Positions 1 to 5,200 of a stretch of DNA of 5,306 nt are shown one piece after another (position 1 is the first letter of the stretch; each line of letters starts with the position of its first letter). The position numbers and the translations under genes were made by a program. The notes below the pieces were generated by a model. The model saw only the letters and a program-made list of their open reading frames with translations, was not told the origin of the DNA and did no database searches. The stretch spans positions 1 through 5,306 of the forward strand of contig JAHFOH010000105.1 in NCBI GenBank assembly GCA_023266955.1. The letters are read 5' to 3'. This DNA is from Nitrososphaerota archaeon (GTDB taxonomy: Archaea > Thermoproteota > Nitrososphaeria > Nitrososphaerales > JAHFOH01).

Positions 1-207
1 ACGAATCGCATCGAGGAGGGCAGTTTTGTGCTTCTTGTCAATTCCGAAGAGATCTCGGATGGACGCGACAGGCACTAATGTGACACCAGTCTCGGATTCA
101 ACAAAAGCCACCTTGGTGCCCTGTTTAAGCCCGTATTTGCGGCGTATATGTGCAGGAATTGTCACCCTGCTCTTTCTGGTCACCGTAGCGGTTTCCCACA
201 TCTCCAT
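1..207 (-). CDS. AbrB/MazE/SpoVT-family DNA-binding protein, partial (C-terminus beyond the left edge)
   Basis: Reading leftward from ATG at 207, 69 codons stay open to position 1, so the C-terminus lies outside the window. The start of the protein reads METATVTRKSRVTIPAHIRR in pattern (an ATVT-x-K-x-x-VTIP block followed by IRRKYGLKQGTKV, residues 6-33). This is the signature of the swapped-hairpin AbrB fold found in AbrB, SpoVT and VapB/MazE antitoxins. Residues 34-48 form the second beta hairpin (VAFVE...VTLVPV), and the region from residue 50 (SIRDLFGIDKKH, then ALLDAIR) matches the helical tail common in archaeal members. An in-frame TAG at 222-220 limits the start to ATG 207 or the second ATG at 201. 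No Shine-Dalgarno is evident, and a TATA-like CATATGAAA lies about 35 bases upstream. The family acts as dimeric DNA-binding regulators or as antitoxins. A VapC-type PIN toxin, if present, would lie further left and cannot be seen. Family assignment is confident; the role is not. Confidence 0.85.
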   Translation of the reverse strand, partial: MEMWETATVTRKSRVTIPAHIRRKYGLKQGTKVAFVESETGVTLVPVASIRDLFGIDKKHKTALLDAIR

Positions 208-407
208 GCAAAGCGGTCTCTACCTTGTAGTTAGGATTTCATATGGTACCGTCGAGAGAGGCGCAGCCATCATTTGCATGAAGCCGAAGGTTTCGCATCC
301 GCAGGTCTGAATTGCCTACAGCTCGGAATTAATGCAAGGAAGCATCCATCCGAGATTCTCCGTAACTTTGCTAATTCGTTAATAGCCTGCCTCTAAATCG
401 GAACTAC

Positions 408-424
408 CTTCAAATATTTTGAAG
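408..424. repeat. Perfect 7-bp inverted repeat in the divergent intergenic region
   Basis: The arms CTTCAAA (408-414) and TTTGAAG (418-424) are perfect reverse complements around a 3-base TAT spacer. The AT-rich centre (AAATATTT) also resembles a TATA element. The repeat sits 35-51 bases upstream of the TTG at 459, where an archaeal operator would overlap or abut the core promoter. It could be a dimeric regulator site, perhaps for the neighbouring AbrB-family protein, but nothing in the sequence shows which protein binds it. Confidence 0.4.
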
Positions 425-426
425 CC

Positions 427-433
427 TTATAGG
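427..433 (+). promoter_or_regulatory. Candidate TATA element for the two-helix membrane protein gene
   Basis: TTATAGG is centred about 29 bases before the TTG start at 459, the distance expected between an archaeal TATA box and a transcript that begins at or very near the start codon. No Shine-Dalgarno precedes 459, which fits a leaderless message. The alternative AAATATTT inside the inverted repeat at 408-424 would give a leader of roughly 15-20 bases. Motif resemblance only. Confidence 0.3.
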
Positions 434-458
434 TGATATTTCGCTCGATCTGACGGGA

Positions 459-1091
459 TTGGAGGAAACTCCCAAATCTGCAAAGAGACTTCCAGCAGGC
501 AAGATTGTCGTAGCACTTATCCTAATCATCTTCGGCTCCGTGCTAGTCCTAGCGTCCGTAGTATACTTTTCACAGTTGGCGGCGCCTGAGCGCATCGCCT
601 TAACGTCAATCACGTCAACCCGCAATGGAGCGATCCCTATCGACGTTAACAAGACAATGGAGGTGGGCATAGCATTCATGAACTCAGGGACCCTTCACCT
701 TTCGTGGACCGCAGCGGCACCTATCCGCATCTACGTCCTGAATGAGATCCAGTATGCCAATATCTCATCGAAGCAGGTTAACGCGATTCGGCCTTATTTC
801 CCTGAACCTCCTGTGGGATCTATCCGTAACTACTTCAACGCTACAGGTGAAGATTCACTCACCCTACCAAAGGGTAACTATCACCTACTTGCATCTGCGA
901 GCGCTCCAACTGTCCTCAACGAGCTGAATCTTTCATATCCCGCGGTAGAGCTGTCTGAGTCTCCATTCTCATCCGGACTAGCCGGTTTCCTTCCTTATGC
1001 GATTGCTGGGGCAGGGGGAGCTATCGGGGTGCTACTAATTGTCCTTGGACTTCTAATCCTTGCGAAGCGCTTCTGGATCAGCCAGATTTAG
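459..1091 (+). CDS. Uncharacterised membrane-anchored surface protein with two flanking transmembrane helices
   Basis: A 210-residue protein of unrecognised family. A short basic N-terminus (K6, K9, R10, K15) leads into a strongly hydrophobic helix at about 16-40. A polar domain spans 41-176, and a second, glycine-rich helix runs from about 177 to 202 (GAGGAIG, then VLLIVLGLLIL), followed by a basic K203-R204 tail. By the positive-inside rule both ends are cytoplasmic and the middle domain faces outward. That domain is rich in beta-prone stretches, has a PKGNYHLLA-type strand near 137-145 and lacks cysteine. It carries four N-glycosylation sequons (N64, N101, N127, N157), all on the predicted outer side, as expected for an archaeal surface protein. 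The start is TTG; a TGA at 420-422 closes the frame upstream and no ATG lies close by. GGAGG at 461-465 overlaps the start rather than preceding it, so it is not a usable Shine-Dalgarno. No catalytic motif is visible. A sensor, receptor-like or envelope structural role is possible, but the function is unknown. Confidence 0.8.
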   Translation: MEETPKSAKRLPAGKIVVALILIIFGSVLVLASVVYFSQLAAPERIALTSITSTRNGAIPIDVNKTMEVGIAFMNSGTLHLSWTAAAPIRIYVLNEIQYANISSKQVNAIRPYFPEPPVGSIRNYFNATGEDSLTLPKGNYHLLASASAPTVLNELNLSYPAVELSESPFSSGLAGFLPYAIAGAGGAIGVLLIVLGLLILAKRFWISQI

Positions 1092-1257
1092 GCGGATTCC
1101 TGCGGCTTTTCCTCTAGGCTGTTTGGCTGCTTTCCGGCACGATTGGTATGGCACGGTGAAGCAGTGTAAACTTCCACCTGTTCTAAACTATGGACGTTAT
1201 GTTCAAAGTAGTGGGGTTATTGCATACCGTGGCCCCAACGCGTGGCCGGTGTCGCAG

Positions 1258-1746
1258 TTGAATAAGCTCGCAAGTCGAAGAATGTACTATTTCGCTGCCA
1301 CTGTGATTGTGGCGATAGTTGGAATTGGTGTGATTGCATTGTCTAGAGGTCAGTCGCCTGTCGTCTCACATGGCGGGCCGGTCAAGGACTATGTTAGCCT
1401 AGTAGATAATCTCCGAGCCCTTGGGGCTACTGTTGAACCATTTGGTAATGCGTCTCAGGATGTATTCTCTATTCCAAGGAATTTGATTAAAGTCAACGGT
1501 GAGACGGTTTCAACCTGGGAGTTTCTGGATGCTTATGCCGCTCAGACCAACGCAGCTTCCGTTTCAGCTGACGGAAATAAGATCTGCAAACAAGTATTGT
1601 TGGGGATGCAATGTTCGTTTTACGACTGGATCGACGTTCCACATTGGTACGCAAGAGGCAGGGTGATCGTACTCTATGTCGGTCACAACACGTCCGTGAT
1701 AAACACTCTAGAAGCTGTGCTCGGTCCCGAGTTCGCTGGAAGATAG
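1258..1746 (+). CDS. Uncharacterised small secreted or membrane-anchored protein
   Basis: The start is uncertain. The frame is open from 1060, but its first 66 codons look non-coding and overlap the previous gene. I chose TTG 1258, giving 162 residues, because it is preceded by a partial Shine-Dalgarno (GGTG, 1248-1251, 6-base spacing). It also supplies the basic N-terminus (K3, R7, R8) expected before the hydrophobic segment at about 10-29; ATG 1282 (residue 9) and GTG 1249 are alternatives. The rest is an exported-type domain. Its blocks are a LVDNLRALGATVE helix (48-60), VFSIP (69-73), VNGE (79-82), PHWY (128-131), the strand GRVIVLYVG (134-142) and a C-terminal LEAVLGPEFAG (151-161). From memory this block order resembles a family of short secreted proteins of unknown function common in Chloroflexota and other bacteria. 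Cys110 and Cys119 could form a disulfide outside the cell. Sequons lie at N64 and N144. No enzymatic motif is recognised. The gene follows the other surface-protein gene after 166 bp. Confidence 0.75.
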   Translation: MNKLASRRMYYFAATVIVAIVGIGVIALSRGQSPVVSHGGPVKDYVSLVDNLRALGATVEPFGNASQDVFSIPRNLIKVNGETVSTWEFLDAYAAQTNAASVSADGNKICKQVLLGMQCSFYDWIDVPHWYARGRVIVLYVGHNTSVINTLEAVLGPEFAGR

Positions 1747-1775
1747 GACCGCTTACCAAATCATTGCTACAACAT

Positions 1776-2663
1776 CTAGGGTGCTAAGTAGATGAGGTTT
1801 ACTCCGATCAAGATCAGAGCGGCGCCGCCGAGTACAGAACGCGAGTAGGTTTCAAGACCGCGACGTCCAGGGTACGCAAAGATCAGCGCGAACAAAGGGA
1901 AGGCGTTGATTATAGTTGAGGCAACACTGGCTGGCGCGAGATTCAGGGCGTAGTAACGTAGTATTTGCCCTAAATTAACTGATATTGCAGCGAGCAAGAA
2001 AGGATAGGTGATGGTTCCACGGGACGTGGTTTTCCTACGAGAAGGCGACAACAATCCTAGTGAGTACAATGACAACGCGACAGCGTATGATATCGTTGCA
2101 CTTAAGGCAGGTAGAGGGGCTAGCAATAGGCCTGCTCTGACTAGTAAGGGAGTCACCCCGAAGATGAAGCCGGCAACAAGGGAGTACGCCACTCCATAAC
2201 TTTTAACAGAGACTGAACCGTTCCCATTTGCGTGTTCCTGGCGGGAAAGTAGAATTACCCCTGCAACAACGAGTAGGGCCGCGGTGATCACCTTCAGGCT
2301 AGCTGGCTCGCCAAGGAATACTATTGCTAGCACCACCGTGTAGAGAGTGTTGGTTCCAACGATCGGGCTCGTTCTCGTAGTTCCGATTTGCTGGAGGCTG
2401 GCGTAGGTGAGTGTCCTACCTACGACGAAGTGGAGTATTCCAGCAAGCATGAAGTAACCTAGCGCTAAAGGAGGAAGACCAGGAAGTTGCGATAGCTCGC
2501 CAGTGCCCCATGCGAGTGCGAAGAAGCCTGGCAAACCTAGGCTAAGGGTCAATAAGACGCCGGCGTAAACATCGCCTTTTACTAGGCCTCGCCTAGCCGC
2601 TGCATGATTACCTCCAAAGAAGACCGAAGATAGCAGCGCTAGTATGAGTCCTTGCAGGACCAT
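1776..2663 (-). CDS. DMT-superfamily EamA-type transporter
   Basis: This 295-residue integral membrane protein has ten hydrophobic helices at about 3-20, 33-53, 64-82, 94-117, 122-140, 156-176, 184-205, 219-240, 245-264 and 276-294. The length and the two five-helix halves, joined by a polar linker at about 141-153 (RQEHANGNGSVSV), match the duplicated EamA domain of the drug/metabolite transporter superfamily. The first half holds the typical GRTLTYASLQQIGTTRTSP stretch leading into a helix that ends FLGEP (116-120). In the second half the corresponding segment is YPGRRGLE instead of FLGE, a degenerate match often seen in these proteins. Members export or import amino acids, nucleosides, sugars or other small metabolites. 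The substrate cannot be predicted here. ATG 2663 has no Shine-Dalgarno, but TTAAAG lies 32-37 bases upstream. The gene is co-directional with, and about 100 bp downstream of, the mutase-GalT pair, and convergent with the small secreted protein gene (29-bp gap). Confidence 0.9.
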   Translation of the reverse strand: MVLQGLILALLSSVFFGGNHAAARRGLVKGDVYAGVLLTLSLGLPGFFALAWGTGELSQLPGLPPLALGYFMLAGILHFVVGRTLTYASLQQIGTTRTSPIVGTNTLYTVVLAIVFLGEPASLKVITAALLVVAGVILLSRQEHANGNGSVSVKSYGVAYSLVAGFIFGVTPLLVRAGLLLAPLPALSATISYAVALSLYSLGLLSPSRRKTTSRGTITYPFLLAAISVNLGQILRYYALNLAPASVASTIINAFPLFALIFAYPGRRGLETYSRSVLGGAALILIGVNLIYLAP

Positions 2664-2694
2664 TAGGATTGGACGCGAGCCCCAGACCAGAGCG

Positions 2695-2700
2695 CTTTAA
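2695..2700 (-). promoter_or_regulatory. Candidate TATA element for the DMT transporter
   Basis: On the minus strand TTAAAG lies 32-37 bases upstream of the transporter ATG. An archaeal transcript starting about 25 bases after it would have a leader of roughly 8-10 bases, consistent with the lack of a Shine-Dalgarno. If real, the transporter can be expressed independently of the upstream sugar genes. Motif resemblance only. Confidence 0.25.
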
Positions 2701-2734
2701 GGCTTCCAGCACTTCGGCGAGGAGATTTTATTGG

Positions 2735-2763
2735 AATCCTAACGCTTTGATGAATCGAGGATT
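2735..2763 (-). terminator. Weak inverted repeat just after the GalT-like stop codon, possible 3'-end signal
   Basis: AATCCT (2735-2740) and AGGATT (2758-2763) are perfect reverse complements separated by 17 bases, beginning at the base next to the stop codon of the GalT-like gene. On the minus strand the repeat is followed by CCAATAAAATC, which is AT-rich but contains no T-run. The stem is short and the loop long, so this is a weak candidate for a 3' end and could be chance. Confidence 0.15.
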
Positions 2764-3759
2764 TCAGTGCCTAATGGCTGAGGCTAGTCTCTTTGCCGCC
2801 TCTTCTGGTGGAACTTGATTGATGTAGACTCTGGCTCCCCTCTCCAATCCAGCCCACTTTGTCACCTGCGGATATACTTCAATGTGCCAGTGAAGCTTCC
2901 CCTCCGTGTGGTTCCTAGGCGATATGTGGAATACCAGGTTGAAGTCTGGATTGTGGAGAACTCTTGCCAATGCGCCGAGGGTAGTCCTTATGACCACGCT
3001 GGTGCTCTCAAGTTGTTTAGAAGTGGCCTCTAATATTGTGGTCTGATGAATAGTTGGAGCAATCCAAAATTCGTAAGCATGGGTTGATGCCCATGGCGCA
3101 AATGCGGCGAACTGTTCGGCCTTGAATATCAGTCTCGGTCCATTCAACTCCTTTTCCAAGACGGTACATAGTTTACAGGTGTTTGAAGCTAAGCCGTCCA
3201 TGCCCTTCAACTCCTCTTGAATAAGAGGAGGTGTCGCGGAGAAGGTGATGAGCTGAAGATGAGGATGAGAGAGAGAGGCTCCTGCCTGTTCCCCGTGGTT
3301 AATGAAAGCGTATACGTATTGTACTCCCTCCTTATGCAACAGACGCTTCGTGAGCTCTTGGAAGGCTGTTAAGGTTCGATGCCATTGTTTGACTGGAACT
3401 TGGTGAAAACTCAGGTTGTGCTTTGGTGTAACGACAATCACATATTGGAAACCATAGGCAGGCTCAGCTTCAAAATCGGTTTTCGGCAGTGGCATCCTCG
3501 ACGGTGAGACAGCGGGAAACTTGTTGGGGAAAGCCCTAACCGTCCATCCTTTTACGGGTTCGATCTGATCGACCATAACTGCTATCGCGTCCTTTCTTTC
3601 GACAAGGACGAGTTCCGCTGGGGGTGTTTGTAATTCATTGCCAGGGCAGAATACGCATTTTCGTCTGCCCTTGGCACTAGCGTCGCTTGGTCTCTTGGCT
3701 CGGGCCTCTGAAACTATTACGAGACGGTCGCTAAAGTAGTCCTTCCTAATTTCCCCCAT
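2764..3759 (-). CDS. galT: GalT-family nucleotidyltransferase (galactose-1-phosphate uridylyltransferase or ADP-glucose phosphorylase-like)
   Basis: A 331-residue HIT-superfamily enzyme of normal GalT length. The N-terminus has the family's R-K-D-Y...R-x-x-IV...RAKRP pattern, then CVFC (C35, C38), VRAFPNKFPAV (74-84), PKHNLSFH (H114), and N154-H155-G156. The active-site block is S-H-P-H-L-Q, in which H167 is the predicted nucleophile that carries the nucleotidyl group and Q169 follows. H165 with C35, C38 and H114 fits the first zinc site. A second pair, CKLC (C195, C198), with H238 and a histidine of HWH (H290/H292), fits the second zinc site described for plant ADP-glucose phosphorylase; E. 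coli GalT uses a different metal site there. In classic GalT the reaction is UDP-glucose plus galactose-1-phosphate giving glucose-1-phosphate plus UDP-galactose. The ADP-glucose phosphorylase relative exchanges ADP-glucose and phosphate. ATG 3759 is preferred over GTG 3768 because GGTGA lies 5 bases before it. Family is sure; nucleotide and sugar specificity are not. Confidence 0.92.
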   Translation of the reverse strand: MGEIRKDYFSDRLVIVSEARAKRPSDASAKGRRKCVFCPGNELQTPPAELVLVERKDAIAVMVDQIEPVKGWTVRAFPNKFPAVSPSRMPLPKTDFEAEPAYGFQYVIVVTPKHNLSFHQVPVKQWHRTLTAFQELTKRLLHKEGVQYVYAFINHGEQAGASLSHPHLQLITFSATPPLIQEELKGMDGLASNTCKLCTVLEKELNGPRLIFKAEQFAAFAPWASTHAYEFWIAPTIHQTTILEATSKQLESTSVVIRTTLGALARVLHNPDFNLVFHISPRNHTEGKLHWHIEVYPQVTKWAGLERGARVYINQVPPEEAAKRLASAIRH

Positions 3760-3763
3760 GAGT

Positions 3764-3769
3764 CTCACC
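3764..3769 (-). promoter_or_regulatory. Shine-Dalgarno for the GalT-like gene, overlapping the mutase stop codon
   Basis: On the minus strand GGTGAG ends with GGTGA five bases before ATG 3759. GGTGA is part of the sequence complementary to the 3' end of 16S rRNA. The TGA inside it (3767-3765) is the stop codon of the mutase, so a terminating ribosome sits on the initiation site of the next gene, which indicates translational coupling. It decides the GalT start: using GTG 3768 would place the start inside this motif with no Shine-Dalgarno of its own. Confidence 0.7.
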
Positions 3770-5138
3770 CGCGTGTCAGCTGCTTGATCTTCTCCCGGAT
3801 TTTGACTGTACCAAGCTCAATTAGCTCATTAAGTGTTGATTCCGTCTCAGCTTCAGCTATCATTTTAACCTGTGGGAGAGTGTTGGAGGCTCTGATCAGG
3901 AGCCATCCATCAGTATACAAGGCTTTCACTCCATCAATCGTGATGATCTCCGAGGTTGTTCCCTGTAGCTCTTTAATTAACTCGTCTACGACCCTAAACT
4001 TTGCTTCATCGGGGCAGTCAAAGTTCATGACCGGCGTTTTGGGGTATTTCGGTATCTCAGCTAAAAGCTGAGAAAGCTTCTTACCTGAAGTAGAGATGAC
4101 TTCAGCCATCTTTAGGGCGGCGAAGAGGGCGTCATCAAGACCGTAAATGTCTGAGAAGTATAGGTGACTGCTTACCTCTCCTCCGATGAGCGCCCCCTCA
4201 GTGATCATTCTGTCCATCATGTAGGCGTGACCAACTCTATTCACAACTGGCGTCCCCCCAGCTTCTTCAACCACTCTCGGAACTGCTGTTGAGCAGGCAA
4301 CATCATAGATGACCCTGCCTCCGGGGTTTGAGTTGAGGTAATACTTTGCCAGTATGGCTAGAGCTATGTCTCCGGGGATGATTCTGCCTTTATCATCAAC
4401 AAAGACCGATCTATCTGCGTCACCGTCGAAACCCATGCCAAAGTCCGCCTTCTCCCGTTCTACGAGTTGGGCTGTAGCCGCTAAGTTCTCATCAGTCGGC
4501 TCTGGCAGATGATTCGGAAACCTTCCGTCAGGTATTTCGTTTATCGTGAAGGTTGTGGCCGAAAGTTTTTGGAAGGCTCTCGGGGCACAAAGGGTAGCTG
4601 CTCCGTTGCATAAGTCCATCACAATCTTCATCTTCTTTTCGAGCTTGACTTTGCTCGTGATGAATTCAACGTAGTCTTTGATTGCCCCGATTTCGCCTTC
4701 TAAGCTACCCGGGGAACCTTCGGGGAAGGTACCGTCTAACGTCATGCGTCGAATCTCTTCCATTCCCATCCCCTCAGCGATCAACAGGGATTTCTCCCTG
4801 CATAGTTTGAATCCGTTCCATTCAGGCGGATTGTGACTTGCGGTCACCATAATCCCGCCGTCAGCGTTTTGTCGCACGATAGAGATGTACAGTACTGGCG
4901 TTGAAATGATTCCTAGGTCTGTGACCATACATCCCGCCTTTAGGAGTCCCTTGGCGATGGAGCGGGATAGAGTTTCCCCGCTGAGTCTCACATCTCTTCC
5001 CAGAAGGATCTTCTTACCATCTGCTTTGAGGTAGTTCGCATAGGCTTGACCTATTTTTTCTGCAACTTCCGTAGAGAGGTCTTTACCGTAGACTCCTCGT
5101 ATATCGTATGCCCTAAAGATTTGGTTGGAGATTTCCAA
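3765..5138 (-). CDS. Phosphomannomutase/phosphoglucomutase (alpha-D-phosphohexomutase family)
   Basis: A 457-residue cytoplasmic enzyme of full family length that interconverts hexose-6-phosphate and hexose-1-phosphate (mannose and/or glucose) through a phosphoserine. FRAYDIRG lies at 8-15. The catalytic loop TASHNP is at 99-104, with S101 the phosphorylated serine. The magnesium loop DGDADR is at 238-243 (D238, D240, D242). The sugar-binding loop is GEVSSH (320-325), where the usual glycine before the histidine is serine. The phosphate-binding loop RASNTLPQ is at 416-423; many relatives have glutamate where L421 stands, although bacterial PMM/PGM has other residues there. The start is TTG 5138, because a TAG at 5144-5142 closes the frame just upstream and the conserved F8RAYDIRG demands a start here. 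No Shine-Dalgarno is seen. The gene is the first of a coupled pair with the GalT-like gene, placing it in supply or use of hexose-1-phosphate for nucleotide sugars. Mannose, glucose or dual specificity is unresolved, so no gene symbol is given. Confidence 0.95.
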   Translation of the reverse strand: MEISNQIFRAYDIRGVYGKDLSTEVAEKIGQAYANYLKADGKKILLGRDVRLSGETLSRSIAKGLLKAGCMVTDLGIISTPVLYISIVRQNADGGIMVTASHNPPEWNGFKLCREKSLLIAEGMGMEEIRRMTLDGTFPEGSPGSLEGEIGAIKDYVEFITSKVKLEKKMKIVMDLCNGAATLCAPRAFQKLSATTFTINEIPDGRFPNHLPEPTDENLAATAQLVEREKADFGMGFDGDADRSVFVDDKGRIIPGDIALAILAKYYLNSNPGGRVIYDVACSTAVPRVVEEAGGTPVVNRVGHAYMMDRMITEGALIGGEVSSHLYFSDIYGLDDALFAALKMAEVISTSGKKLSQLLAEIPKYPKTPVMNFDCPDEAKFRVVDELIKELQGTTSEIITIDGVKALYTDGWLLIRASNTLPQVKMIAEAETESTLNELIELGTVKIREKIKQLTRG

Positions 5139-5143
5139 AATCT
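5129..5143. repeat. 6-bp inverted repeat covering the mutase start codon
   Basis: AGATTT (5129-5134) and AAATCT (5138-5143) are perfect reverse complements around a 3-base spacer, and the TTG start codon (5138-5136) lies within. In RNA the start codon would sit at the loop of a small AU-rich hairpin. An overlapping alternative, TTGGA (5125-5129) with TCCAA (5134-5138), could pair instead. The stems are short and may be chance. Confidence 0.3.
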
Positions 5144-5180
5144 AACGCACTTTCTTGGGTTGACTGCCGAAGTTGCGCGA

Positions 5181-5200
5181 AACGCTATCGTTTTAGCGTT
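5181..5200. repeat. 7-bp inverted repeat upstream of the mutase-GalT operon
   Basis: AACGCTA (5181-5187) and TAGCGTT (5194-5200) are perfect reverse complements with a 6-base spacer. The repeat lies 43-62 bases upstream of the mutase TTG start. On the minus strand it contains GCTAAAACG, which could double as a TATA-like element giving a leader of about 25-30 bases. This position suits an operator for a dimeric repressor or activator. It could instead be a hairpin ending an upstream transcript that comes from beyond the right edge. No protein can be assigned to it. Confidence 0.4.

Noticed and set aside
220..279. Minus-strand 19-codon ORF (ATG at 279, TAG ending at 220) just upstream of the AbrB-type start
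   Set aside because: It could be a leader peptide, but it has no Shine-Dalgarno, no recognisable sequence and is short enough to be chance.
26..310. Plus-strand 94-codon ORF over the AbrB-type gene
   Set aside because: It is antisense to a convincing AbrB-family frame on the minus strand, and its translation has no domain-like pattern.
1060..1257. N-terminal extension of the small secreted protein back to ATG 1060
   Set aside because: It overlaps the end of the previous gene, its composition (many R, P and C) is unlike the rest, and it would place the signal/anchor helix far inside the protein.
1092..1257. Possible terminator or promoter between the two surface-protein genes
   Set aside because: Short T-runs (CTTTTCC) and a TTATTGCATA stretch near 1217-1226 are present, but neither forms a convincing signal.
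1493..1759. Minus-strand 88-codon ORF opposite the small secreted protein
   Set aside because: It is rich in R, S and C with no domain pattern, and the opposite frame is clearly coding.
2008..2199. Plus-strand 63-codon ORF inside the transporter gene
   Set aside because: Antisense shadow of the transmembrane-rich frame on the other strand.
3784..4071. Plus-strand 95-codon ORF inside the mutase gene
   Set aside because: Antisense shadow; the minus frame carries the conserved phosphate-binding loop here.
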